From: Variovorax sp. Root318D1
GTDB taxonomy: Bacteria; Pseudomonadota; Gammaproteobacteria; Burkholderiales; Burkholderiaceae_C
Length of the DNA stretch: 64,000 bases
Direction of reading: 5' to 3'
NCBI RefSeq assembly: GCF_001424835.1
Contig: NZ_LMCQ01000022.1
Coordinates: 172,604-236,603 of the forward strand
The stretch's first letter is position 1; each line of letters opens with the position of its first letter. Below the pieces are notes generated by a model. It did not search any database and had not been told where the DNA came from. It saw only the letters and a program-made list of their open reading frames with translations. This document shows, one piece after another, positions 24,844 to 33,282 of this stretch. The position numbers were made by a program, and so were the translations under genes.

Positions 24844-25604
24844 CCCGTTTGAATGTCGTCCGCGAAGGCAGCGGCCCCTTCGTCGTGCTGAGCCACGCGC
24901 TCGGCTGCGACCTGCACATGTGGGACGGCGTGGCCGAGCAGCTTGCGCGCGCCCACACCGTGATCCGCTACGACCACCGCAACCATGGCGGCTCGGAGGT
25001 GGTGCCGGGCGCGCTGCGCGTCGAAACGCTGGCGCAGGACGTGGCCGAACTCATCCAACGCGAGGCGGGCGGAGAGCCGGTGCACTTCGTCGGCCTGTCG
25101 ATGGGCGGCATGACCGCGCAGGCGCTGGCGGTGCGGCATCCCGAACTGCTGCGCAGCGTGGTGATCGCGAATTCATCCGCCCACTATCCCGACCAGTCGC
25201 CGTGGCGCGCCCGCGCCGAAACGGTGGCTGCCAAGGGCGTGGCAGCCATTGCGCCGGGCGCGGTGGCGCGCTGGCTCACGCACGGCTTCGTCACCACCGG
25301 GGAGGGCAAGGCCGCGGCCCAGGCGCTCAACGACGTGCTGGTGCGCACCGACCCACAGGGCTACATCGAGAGCTGCAATGCCGTGGCCGCCATCGATTTT
25401 CGCGAGAGCAACCACCGCATCGCCGTGCCGACGCTGGTGATTGCCGGCTTGCAGGACGAGGCGACGCCGCCCGCAATGTCCGAAGCCATGGTGGCCGCCA
25501 TCCCCCGTGCGCGCCTGGTCACCATTGATGCAGCGCATCTCAGCGCGGTGGAGCGGCCGGTCGAGTTTGCGCAACTGCTGATCGATTACTGGCGCAGCCT
25601 TTGA
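24840..25604 (+). CDS. pcaD: 3-oxoadipate enol-lactonase
   Basis: A 254-residue alpha/beta hydrolase overlapping the MFS stop by four bases (ATGA). It has the oxyanion region SHALGCDLHMWDG, the nucleophile elbow GLSMGGMT (Ser near residue 87), the acid in AGLQDEATP and the base in DAAHLSAVERP. Context with pcaB and pcaC identifies it as the enzyme that opens the enol-lactone to 3-oxoadipate. It ends the first transcription unit; a 140-base gap with an operator follows. Confidence 0.9.
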   Translation: MTRLNVVREGSGPFVVLSHALGCDLHMWDGVAEQLARAHTVIRYDHRNHGGSEVVPGALRVETLAQDVAELIQREAGGEPVHFVGLSMGGMTAQALAVRHPELLRSVVIANSSAHYPDQSPWRARAETVAAKGVAAIAPGAVARWLTHGFVTTGEGKAAAQALNDVLVRTDPQGYIESCNAVAAIDFRESNHRIAVPTLVIAGLQDEATPPAMSEAMVAAIPRARLVTIDAAHLSAVERPVEFAQLLIDYWRSL

Positions 25605-25675
25605 AAAAAGCCGTTTGCCGCGGGGGCGGCTGGCCTAGGTGTAACCCCTGTTTCGTGCGAACAATGAACGCAGTC

Positions 25676-25690
25676 GTTCGATTATCGAAC
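25676..25690. promoter_or_regulatory. Perfect 15-bp palindrome, IclR-type operator before quiC
   Basis: The sequence GTTCGATTATCGAAC is a perfect palindrome around a central T and is extended by one more C/G pair on each side. This matches the form of sites used by PcaR/PobR-type IclR regulators of protocatechuate genes. It lies 55 bases before the quiC start, where it could overlap the promoter, and it resembles the site in front of the divergent IclR gene. Confidence 0.65.
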
Positions 25691-25744
25691 GCGACCTGAG
25701 TGCAAAGCGTTGTGGCGGGTGGCGGGTGTTTCTACAGTCATCCC

Positions 25745-27640
25745 ATGCATCGCTCCATTGCCACCGTCTCTCTCAGCGGCACGCTTCGCCAGAAGCTCGA
25801 AGCCGTTTCGGCCGCGGGGTTCGACGGCATCGAGCTGTTCGAGGCCGACTTCGTCAACTTCAAGGGCAGCGCCGACGAGCTGGGCCGCATCGCCGCGGAC
25901 CTTGGTCTCTCGATCGACCTGTACCAGCCGTTCCGCGATTTCGAGGCCATGCCCGAAGCGCAGTTCCGCCGCAGCCTGGAGCGCGCCGAGCGCAAGTTCG
26001 ACCTGATGGAGGCGATGGGCGCGCCGTTGATGCTGTGCTGCTCCAACACCTCGCCGCTGGCCATCGACGAACCGAAACTTGCCGCGGCCCAGCTGCATGA
26101 ACTCGCGGAGCGCGCCGCCCGCCGCAATCTTCGCGTGGGCTTCGAGGCCCTGGCCTGGGGCCGCTTCACCTCGCTCTATGGCCAAGCCTGGAACATCGTG
26201 CGCGAGGCCGATCATCCGAACCTGGGCCTGATTCTCGACAGCTTTCACACGCTGTCGCTGAAGGACGATCCCACCGGCATCGCGGCCATTCCGGGCGACA
26301 AGATCTTCTTCCTGCAGATGGCCGACGCGCCGCTGCTTTCGATGGACGTGCTGCAGTGGGCCCGCCACCACCGATCGTTTCCAGGGCAGGGCGACCTCGA
26401 CGTGATCGGGTTCTTCGAGCAGGTGCTGCGCGCGGGCTACACCGGGCCGCTGTCGCTGGAGATCTTCAACGACGTGTTCCGCGAAACGCCCAACCGCCGC
26501 ACCGCCGTGGACGCGATGCGCTCGCTGCTGTACCTCGAAAGCGAAGCGAAGCGGCGGCTGGCGCCGGCTGTCGATGAGCCTGCGCACGCGCAGCGCGTCG
26601 AGCTGTTCGGCCCGCCCGCCGTGCCGGCGCTTTCGGGCCTCTCGTTCATCGAATTCGCGGCGGACGAGGCTTCGGCCCTTGTGCTCGGCACGCTGTTCGG
26701 GCAGCTCGGCTTCCGGCGCATCGGCCGCCACCGCTCCAAGGCCGTGGTGCTGTACCGCCAGGGGGAGATCAACCTGATCGTCAATGCGCAACCCGATTCG
26801 TTCGCGCGCAGCCGTTTCGAAGCGCACGGCACCTCGGTGTGCGCGCTGGGCGTGCGCTGCGCCGATCCGCAGGCGGCCGTCGACCGCGCCACGGCCATGC
26901 GTTCGCAGCGCCATGACAGCCCCGTCGGCCCTGACGAGTTGAGCGTGCCCGCCATCGTGGCGCCGGGCGGCAACCTCATCCATTTCGTTGCCGAGTCCTT
27001 GGGCGCCAACGGGCTGTATGAGGCCGACTTCATCCTCGAGGAAGATGCATCGGCCCTCGCCGCAGACGCCGGCCTGACGCAGATCGACCACGTGGCGCTG
27101 GGCTTGGCAGTGGACCAGCTCGACACCTGGGTGCTGTTCACGCGCGCGGTGCTGGGGCTGGAGCCGGGCGAGAGCCTGGAGCTGGCCGATCCTTTCGGGC
27201 TGATTCGCAGCCGGGGCGTGGCCAATGTCGATCGCAGCGTGCGGCTGGTGCTCAACGTGTCGCTGAGCCAGCGCACCCGCACCGCGCGCACGCTGAGCGT
27301 GACCGGCGGTGGCGCGGTGCATCACATCGCAATGCGATGCGACGACATCTTCGAAAGCGTGGCGCGGCTGCGCGCCGCCGGCACGCGATTCGTGCCCATT
27401 TCGGACAACTACTACGACGACCTGGCCACGCGCATCGACATCGACCCGGCGCTGCTCGCGCGGCTGCGCGAGGCGGGTGTGCTGTTCGATCGTTCACCCG
27501 CAGCGGGCGACTACCTGCACATCTACACCGAGAACATCGAAGGCGGGCTCTTCTTCGAACTGGCACAGCGCACCGCGGGCTACGACGCGTATGGCGCCCT
27601 CAACGCACCGGCCCGCATGGCGTCGCAGGCGCAGGCATAG
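25745..27640 (+). CDS. quiC: 3-dehydroshikimate dehydratase, QuiC type (TIM barrel fused to HPPD-like domain)
   Basis: A 631-residue two-domain protein starting at ATG 25745. The N-terminal half (about residues 1-270) is a sugar-isomerase/AP-endonuclease-like TIM barrel (GFDGIELFEADFVNF, GLILDSFHTLSL, GPLSLEIFNDVFRE) that holds the dehydratase site. The C-terminal half (about 285-620) contains two VOC modules like 4-hydroxyphenylpyruvate dioxygenase, with possible metal ligands in IDHVALG, VHHIAMRCDD and GLFFELAQR. In Pseudomonas-type QuiC such fusions turn 3-dehydroshikimate into protocatechuate. That fits its place between AroE-like dehydrogenases and Pca enzymes. The role of the dioxygenase-like half is unclear. 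Confidence 0.87.
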   Translation: MHRSIATVSLSGTLRQKLEAVSAAGFDGIELFEADFVNFKGSADELGRIAADLGLSIDLYQPFRDFEAMPEAQFRRSLERAERKFDLMEAMGAPLMLCCSNTSPLAIDEPKLAAAQLHELAERAARRNLRVGFEALAWGRFTSLYGQAWNIVREADHPNLGLILDSFHTLSLKDDPTGIAAIPGDKIFFLQMADAPLLSMDVLQWARHHRSFPGQGDLDVIGFFEQVLRAGYTGPLSLEIFNDVFRETPNRRTAVDAMRSLLYLESEAKRRLAPAVDEPAHAQRVELFGPPAVPALSGLSFIEFAADEASALVLGTLFGQLGFRRIGRHRSKAVVLYRQGEINLIVNAQPDSFARSRFEAHGTSVCALGVRCADPQAAVDRATAMRSQRHDSPVGPDELSVPAIVAPGGNLIHFVAESLGANGLYEADFILEEDASALAADAGLTQIDHVALGLAVDQLDTWVLFTRAVLGLEPGESLELADPFGLIRSRGVANVDRSVRLVLNVSLSQRTRTARTLSVTGGGAVHHIAMRCDDIFESVARLRAAGTRFVPISDNYYDDLATRIDIDPALLARLREAGVLFDRSPAAGDYLHIYTENIEGGLFFELAQRTAGYDAYGALNAPARMASQAQA

Positions 27641-27669
27641 ATCTTTTTCGTCAACCCTGGAGACAAACC

Positions 27670-29079
27670 ATGGCATCCATCACGGCCCACGAGCCGAAAG
27701 GCAAGCACCAGTCCAAGAAGGCCACCGCAAGCGGCTGGATCGGCTCGGCGCTGGAGTACTACGACTTTTTCATCTACGCCACCGCCGCGGCGCTGATCTT
27801 TCCGCAGATCTTCTTTCCGAAGGGCGACCCGCAGATCGCGATCATCGCGTCGCTCGCGACGTACGGCGTGGGCTACGTCGCACGGCCGATCGGCGCACTG
27901 CTGCTGGGCCACTGGGGCGACACGCACGGCCGCAAGACCGTGCTGATTCTCTGCATGTTCCTGATGGGCTTTTCCACCATCGCCGTCGGCCTGCTGCCGA
28001 CGTACGACCAAGTCGGCCTGTGGGCACCCGCGATGCTGGTGGTGCTGCGCCTGATCCAGGGCTTCGCGGTGGCCGGCGAGATTTCCGGGGCGAGTTCGAT
28101 GATCCTGGAGCACGCGCCGTTCGGGCGCCGCGGCTTCTTCGCGAGCTTCACGCTGCAGGGCGTGCAGGCCGGCCAGATCATGGCGGCCGCCGTGTTCCTG
28201 CCGCTCGCGCACTACATGGACAAGGATGCCTTCAATTCCTGGGGCTGGCGCATTCCGTTCCTGCTGAGCTTCATCGTCATCGTGGCCGGCTACATCATCC
28301 GCAAGGAAGTGGACGAGACCCCCGCCTTCACGGAAGTCGACAACAGCGGCAAGGTGCCGAAGGCACCGGTGATCCAGGCCGTGACCGAGAGCTGGCGGGA
28401 CATGGTGCGCGTTTTGCTGTGCTCCCTGATGAACGTGATCCCGGTGGTCGCGACCATCTTCGGCGCCGCCTACGCAGTGCAGCCGGGCTACGGCATCAAC
28501 TTCGAGAAAGACATCTACCTCTGGATTCCGGTGATGGGTAACATCCTGGCCGTGATCGTGATCCCGTTCGTCGGCAACCTGTCGGACAAGGTCGGCCGCC
28601 GCCTGCCGATCATGGTCGGCGCCATCGGTTCGGGCCTGCTGTCGTTCGGCTACCTGTACGCCATCAGCATCCACAACGTGCCGTTGGCCATCGTGATGTC
28701 GCTCCTGATGTGGGGCGTGGTCTATCAGGGCTACAACGCCGTGTTCCCGAGCTTCTATCCGGAGATGTTCCCCACGCGCACTCGCGTCTCGGGCATGGCG
28801 ATCTCGCAGAACATCGGCACCGCGATCACTGCGCTGCTGCCGGCGCTGTTCGTGGCGGTTGCGCCCCCCGGCGCTGCCAACATCCCGTTGATCGTCGGTG
28901 CCATCACGCTGGCGATCTGCGCCATTGCCGCGGTCTCGGCCATGACCGCACGCGAGACCTACCGCGTGCACATGAACGACCTGGGCAAGCCCGATGCGGT
29001 TCCGGTCGACAAGGTCGAGTACGACCTGATGCGCGAGCAGACGCTTGAAACAGCCCGCATGGCCAAGGCTGCGGCCTGA
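27670..29079 (+). CDS. MFS metabolite:proton symporter (ShiA/MhbT/CitA-like)
   Basis: A 469-residue, 12-helix symporter of the metabolite:H+ symporter family. Landmarks are SALEYYDFFIYATAAALIFPQIFF at helix 1, RPIGALLLGHWGDTHGRKTVL between helices 2 and 3, and RLIQGFAVAGEISGASSMILEHAP. ATG 27670 follows TGGAGAC at good spacing, and the gene is 29 bases after quiC. Family members import shikimate, dicarboxylates or aromatic acids. In this context, import of shikimate, dehydroshikimate or protocatechuate is likely, giving the locus a second uptake route beside the TRAP system. Confidence 0.87.
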   Translation: MASITAHEPKGKHQSKKATASGWIGSALEYYDFFIYATAAALIFPQIFFPKGDPQIAIIASLATYGVGYVARPIGALLLGHWGDTHGRKTVLILCMFLMGFSTIAVGLLPTYDQVGLWAPAMLVVLRLIQGFAVAGEISGASSMILEHAPFGRRGFFASFTLQGVQAGQIMAAAVFLPLAHYMDKDAFNSWGWRIPFLLSFIVIVAGYIIRKEVDETPAFTEVDNSGKVPKAPVIQAVTESWRDMVRVLLCSLMNVIPVVATIFGAAYAVQPGYGINFEKDIYLWIPVMGNILAVIVIPFVGNLSDKVGRRLPIMVGAIGSGLLSFGYLYAISIHNVPLAIVMSLLMWGVVYQGYNAVFPSFYPEMFPTRTRVSGMAISQNIGTAITALLPALFVAVAPPGAANIPLIVGAITLAICAIAAVSAMTARETYRVHMNDLGKPDAVPVDKVEYDLMREQTLETARMAKAAA

Positions 29080-29126
29080 AGACCTTGCGCGCACCAAGGG
29101 CGTTGGCGCCATGAAGAATGGCGCCC

Positions 29127-29801
29127 ATGACTTCCCATCTCAAGATCGATTTCGTTTCCGATGTCTCTTGCCCCTGGTGCGCCGTTGGCCTTGCTTCGCT
29201 CGAAGCGGCGCTCCAGCGTGTGGCCCCCGGCGTCACGGCGGAGCTGCATTTCCAGCCCTTTGAGCTGAATCCGCAGATGCCTCCCGAAGGCCAGGACACC
29301 TTCGAGCACCTGAGCCAGAAATACGGCTCCACGCGTGAACAGCAGGCGCAATCGCGCGAGATGATCCGCCAGCGCGGGGCCGAGGTGGGCTTCGAGTTCA
29401 GCCCTGAGGGACGCCCACGCGTCTACAACACCTTCAACGCGCACCGCTTGCTGCACTGGGCCGAACTCGAAAGCCCGGCCAAGCAGGCGGCGCTCAAGAA
29501 GCTGCTGCTGAAGACCTATTTCACCGACAGGCAAAACCCCTCGGATCCTGAGGTGCTGGTGCGCGCGGCCACCGAGGCCGGGCTGGACGCGGCGCGGGCT
29601 CGCGAGATCCTGGCCAGCGATGAATTTGCCGATGAAACCCGCGAGCGCGAACGCATGTACACGGACGCGGGCATCCACTCGGTGCCCGCAATCATCATCA
29701 ACGACCACCACCTGATCTCGGGCGGCCAGCCGGTCGAGGTGTTCGAGCGAGCGCTGCGGCAGATCGCCGGCGCTGCGCCTTCCAGCCTGTCGGTAGCCTG
29801 A
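29127..29801 (+). CDS. DsbA-family oxidoreductase, FrnE-like
   Basis: A 224-residue cytosolic thioredoxin-fold protein (no signal peptide) with the active-site CPWC at residues 15-18 (DFVSDVSCPWCAVGLAS) and the large helical insertion of the FrnE group (YNTFNAHRLLHWAE). The cis-Pro region is IHSVPAIIINDHHLISGGQP. FrnE-like proteins are thiol oxidoreductases or isomerases implicated in stress tolerance. Starts at 29118 and 29127 are both possible; I prefer the latter by family alignment. It seems independent of the shikimate locus. Confidence 0.85.
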   Translation: MTSHLKIDFVSDVSCPWCAVGLASLEAALQRVAPGVTAELHFQPFELNPQMPPEGQDTFEHLSQKYGSTREQQAQSREMIRQRGAEVGFEFSPEGRPRVYNTFNAHRLLHWAELESPAKQAALKKLLLKTYFTDRQNPSDPEVLVRAATEAGLDAARAREILASDEFADETRERERMYTDAGIHSVPAIIINDHHLISGGQPVEVFERALRQIAGAAPSSLSVA

Positions 29802-29923
29802 CTTAGCCGGCGCTTAGGCGCTGAATTGCGCGGCGCTGCGAAGGTAAAGTGCGTCAACGCGGAGCGGGGCACGGCGGTTGAGGAGGCATCCTCGAACCGT
29901 CGTCACTCACAGGAGCTCCGAAG

Positions 29924-30394
29924 ATGAATAAGAAAAGCCTCATCGCCGCATTGGTTCTCATGGCAGCGGCGTCGCTGCCCGCATTGGCCGACGAATCCGG
30001 CAGACATCCGTTCTACCTCCACGCCTTGTCCGACCTGCGCACGGCCGCCTGGAAGGTGGAGCACCGCCTCCCCGAAGACGGGCAGGTCTCGCGCGACGAG
30101 CAGGTGGTGGTCGACGAGATCCATGCCGCCATCGCTGACCTGCAGCATGCGGCATGGCTGGACGGCAAGCCCGTCGAATGGCGCGAGCCCACCGATGCGT
30201 GGCTGCCGCGCCAAGGCCGTCTGCATGCGGCTGTCGACCTGCTGCGCAAGGTGCGCTCCGACGTGGCGCGCGAAGAAGACGACCCGCGCTCGCGGCCGTT
30301 CCAGCAGCGCGGCCTGGCGCACGTCGACGCTGCACTCGACACCGCGCAGCACGCCATCGGTGACGTGCGCCGCCACGATATGCGCAGGGAGTGA
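29924..30394 (+). CDS. Secreted helical hypothetical protein
   Basis: A 156-residue protein with a clear signal peptide (MNKKSLIAALVLMAAASLPALA, cleaved near residue 22) and an AGGAG upstream. The mature part is predicted to be a four-helix bundle rich in His, Arg and Asp (LHALSDLRTAAWKVEHRL, QVVVDEIHAAIADLQHAAW, LHAAVDLLRKVRSDVAREED). It ends RHDMRRE. I recognise no enzyme motif. A gene with this layout could be a periplasmic stress or metal-related protein, but that is a guess. Confidence 0.75.
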   Translation: MNKKSLIAALVLMAAASLPALADESGRHPFYLHALSDLRTAAWKVEHRLPEDGQVSRDEQVVVDEIHAAIADLQHAAWLDGKPVEWREPTDAWLPRQGRLHAAVDLLRKVRSDVAREEDDPRSRPFQQRGLAHVDAALDTAQHAIGDVRRHDMRRE

Positions 30395-30429
30395 GCGCGG
30401 TGCCGGCCGCCGCTTCGCTGTTGTGCTTC

Positions 30430-31998
30430 ATGCGTCGCGTGCCGATGGCGCTGGTTGCATGCGCAGTGGCGCTGCTCACGGCCTGCGCGAGCGCGCCGGG
30501 GGACCGTCGGCCGCTGGTTTCGGTGTCGTTGCCTTCCTCCGCATCGGTGAACGAAGCCGCGCGACTGCGCTGGCTCGACCGCGTGGGCTGGGGTGCCAAT
30601 GCGAGCAGCGAAGCGCAACTGGCGCAGCGAGGCCTGTCGCTGTGGATGCGCGACCAGCTCAATCCGCGGCCCGCGCCGCTGCCGCCGGCCGCGCAGGCGC
30701 AGGTCGATGCCATGGCCATTTCGCGCACACCGCTCGACCAGCTCGTCACCGAACTCGACGCGCAGCGCAAGGCGGCCGATGCGTTGCCCGGCGACGACGA
30801 GAAGAAGGCCGCGCGCCAGGCCTACCAGCAGCGGCTCAGCGGGCTGGTACGCGAGGCGCAACAGCGCTTCGTGCTGCGCGCGCTCTATTCGCCCAACCAG
30901 TTGCAGGAGCAGATGACATGGTTCTGGATGAACCACTTCAACGTCAACCTGCGCAAGGACAACATCCGCGCGATGGTGGGCGACTACGAAGAGAACGCGA
31001 TCCGACCGCACGCGCTCGGCAGGTTTCGCGACCTGCTCGGTGCCACGCTGCACCACCCCGCGATGCTGCGCTACCTCGACAACGCGCAGAACGCCGCCAA
31101 CCGCATCAACGAGAACTATGCGCGCGAGCTGATGGAGCTTCACACGCTCGGCGTGGACGGCGGCTATTCGCAAGCCGACGTGCAGGAGCTGGCGCGCGTG
31201 CTCACCGGCGTGGGCGTGAGCTACCAGCCGCTCGACGCGCCGCCGCCGAACGTGCGGCCGGCCCTGCGCGCCGACTACGTGCGCAAAGGCCTGTTCGAGT
31301 TCAACCCCAACCGGCACGACTACGGGTCGAAGACGCTGCTGGGCCAGCCCATCCAGAGCCGTGGACTGGCCGAGGCCGACGAGGCGCTCGACCGCCTGGC
31401 GCGCGCGCCGGCCACCGCGCGCTTCATCGCGCGCAAGCTCGCCGTGTACTTCGTCTCCGACGATCCGCCGCAGGCGTTGGTCGAACGCATGGCTGTGGCC
31501 TTCACGCGCAGCGACGGCGACATCGCCGTCACGCTCAAGGCGATGTTCGAGTCGCCCGAGTTCGCCGCCTCGCTCGGCCGCAAGTTCCGCGACCCGGTGC
31601 ACTACGTGATCGCTGGCGTGCGGCTCGCGTACGACGACCGCGTGGTGTCCAACGTGAATCCGATGCTCGGCTGGATCAACCGCATGGGCGAACAGCTGTA
31701 CGGCCACGAGACGCCCAACGGCTATCCGCTCAACGAAGCGGCCTGGGCCAGCGCGGGACAGATGAACACGCGCTTCGAGATCGCGCGCGCCATCGGTGCG
31801 AACGGCGCCGTGCTGTTCCGCGCGGACGACAAGGCTCCGCTCGAGAAACCCGCATTCCCGCCACTGGCCGATTCGCGCGCGGTGCGCGCGATGCAGGCGG
31901 GCCTGGGCGCGGACACGCGCGAGGCGCTGGCGCAGGCGAAGAACCCGCAGGAGTGGAACACCTTCCTGCTGGCGTCGCCGGAACTGATGCGCCGTTGA
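30430..31998 (+). CDS. DUF1800 family lipoprotein
   Basis: A 522-residue protein. I prefer ATG 30430, which gives a lipoprotein signal (MRRVPMALVACAVALLTAC, lipobox LTAC); a GTG at 30391 overlapping the previous stop is also possible. DUF1800 features include LDRVGWGANASSEAQLAQ, MTWFWMNHFNVNLRKDN, YLDNAQNAANRINENYARELMELH, LTGVGVSYQP and FIARKLAVYFVSDDPP. The function of the family is not established. It is regularly encoded directly before a DUF1501 protein, as here. It is probably anchored to the outer membrane. Confidence 0.87.
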   Translation: MRRVPMALVACAVALLTACASAPGDRRPLVSVSLPSSASVNEAARLRWLDRVGWGANASSEAQLAQRGLSLWMRDQLNPRPAPLPPAAQAQVDAMAISRTPLDQLVTELDAQRKAADALPGDDEKKAARQAYQQRLSGLVREAQQRFVLRALYSPNQLQEQMTWFWMNHFNVNLRKDNIRAMVGDYEENAIRPHALGRFRDLLGATLHHPAMLRYLDNAQNAANRINENYARELMELHTLGVDGGYSQADVQELARVLTGVGVSYQPLDAPPPNVRPALRADYVRKGLFEFNPNRHDYGSKTLLGQPIQSRGLAEADEALDRLARAPATARFIARKLAVYFVSDDPPQALVERMAVAFTRSDGDIAVTLKAMFESPEFAASLGRKFRDPVHYVIAGVRLAYDDRVVSNVNPMLGWINRMGEQLYGHETPNGYPLNEAAWASAGQMNTRFEIARAIGANGAVLFRADDKAPLEKPAFPPLADSRAVRAMQAGLGADTREALAQAKNPQEWNTFLLASPELMRR

Positions 31999-32018
31999 TC
32001 GAGGAAGGACACACTGTC

Positions 32019-33230
32019 ATGCAACGTCGAGAACTGCTCAAGCTCGTGGCCGCCGTTCCGTTCGCGGGCGCCGCTGGCCGGTTGATGGCCGCGCCCGCAG
32101 CCGAAGGCGTCAAGCTGCTGGTCGTGTTCCTGCGCGGCGCGTACGACTGCAGCAACCTGCTCGTCCCCACGAGCAGCGACTTCTACTACGCCTCGCGCCC
32201 CAACATCGCCATCGCCCGCCCCGGCACGCCCGACGGCGCGCTGCCGCTCGACGGCAACTGGGGCTTGCATCCCGCGCTGGCACAAAGCGTGATGCCGATG
32301 TTCCAGCAGAAGCAGGCCTCCTTCATCGCCTTTGCCGGCACCGATGACCTCACCCGCAGCCACTTCCAAACACAGGACTCCATCGAACTCGGCCAGGCGC
32401 TCGACAAGCGCCGCGACTACCGCTCGGGTTTTCTCAATCGCCTGGCCGGCGTGCTCGGCGCGGGGCCCGTCACCGACGTGTCCCCCATCGCCTTCACCGA
32501 GCAGCTGCCCCTTTCGCTGCGCGGCAGCGCCAAGGCCGCCAACATGGCGCTCGCGGGCAATGCGCGTGCGGGCATCGATGCGCGGCAGAGCCAGGTCATC
32601 GCGGCCATGTACCGCAATACCCCGCTGGCCAAGCCGGTGGCCGAAGGCTTCGAGCTGCGCGACGAGGTGACGCGCGCGGTGCAGGCCGAGATGGACGCCG
32701 CCAGCCGAAACGCCATGACCGCCAAAGGCTTCGAGCTGGTGGCGCGCCGCATGGCCCTGCTGATGCGAGACCGCTTCGACCTCGGCTTCGTCGACGTCGG
32801 CGGCTGGGACACGCACGTGGGGCAGGGCGGCGCCACCGGCTACCTCGCCAATCGGTTCGAGGAATTGGGCCGCGGCGTGGCCGGCTTCGCACAGGAGATG
32901 GGCGACGACGCGTGGCGCCAGACCGTGGTGGTCGTCATCAGCGAGTTCGGCCGCACCTTCCGCGAGAACGGCAACCGTGGCACCGACCACGGGCACGGCA
33001 CCGTGTACTGGGTGCTCGGCGGCGGACTCTCGGCAGAGGCCGGCGGGCGCGTCGTGGGCGAGCAGCAGGAGGTGACGCAGGCCACGCTGTTCCAGAACCG
33101 CGACTACCCGGTGCTCAACGAATACCGCGCGGTGTTCGGCGGGCTGTTCAAGCGGATGTACGGCCTCTCGCCGGCACAGCTCGCGCGGGTGTTCGACGGG
33201 GTAGCGCCGAAGGATCTGCAGCTGGTTTAG
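32019..33230 (+). CDS. DUF1501 family protein, Tat-exported
   Basis: A 403-residue protein starting at ATG 32019 after GAGGAAGGA. The N-terminus has a twin-arginine-like signal (MQRRELLKLVAAVPFAGAAG). It belongs to the sulfatase/phosphatase-like DUF1501 family: LLVVFLRGAYDCSNLLVP, the FQTQDSIELGQ block, DVGGWDTHVGQGG, and VVVVISEFGRTFRENGNRGTDHGHGTVYW, which holds several potential metal ligands. It follows the DUF1800 gene by 20 bases, and the two form a conserved pair of unknown role in the cell envelope. Confidence 0.88.
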   Translation: MQRRELLKLVAAVPFAGAAGRLMAAPAAEGVKLLVVFLRGAYDCSNLLVPTSSDFYYASRPNIAIARPGTPDGALPLDGNWGLHPALAQSVMPMFQQKQASFIAFAGTDDLTRSHFQTQDSIELGQALDKRRDYRSGFLNRLAGVLGAGPVTDVSPIAFTEQLPLSLRGSAKAANMALAGNARAGIDARQSQVIAAMYRNTPLAKPVAEGFELRDEVTRAVQAEMDAASRNAMTAKGFELVARRMALLMRDRFDLGFVDVGGWDTHVGQGGATGYLANRFEELGRGVAGFAQEMGDDAWRQTVVVVISEFGRTFRENGNRGTDHGHGTVYWVLGGGLSAEAGGRVVGEQQEVTQATLFQNRDYPVLNEYRAVFGGLFKRMYGLSPAQLARVFDGVAPKDLQLV

Positions 33231-33282
33231 CTGCCCGGAGCATTCCGGCGCACCGGCCTCCGGGACCGTCGAGAATCGGCGC

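Noticed and set aside
33235-33270. Inverted repeat CCCGGAG/CTCCGGG after the DUF1501 gene
   Set aside because: The loop is long and no T-run follows, so it is not convincing as a terminator in GC-rich DNA.
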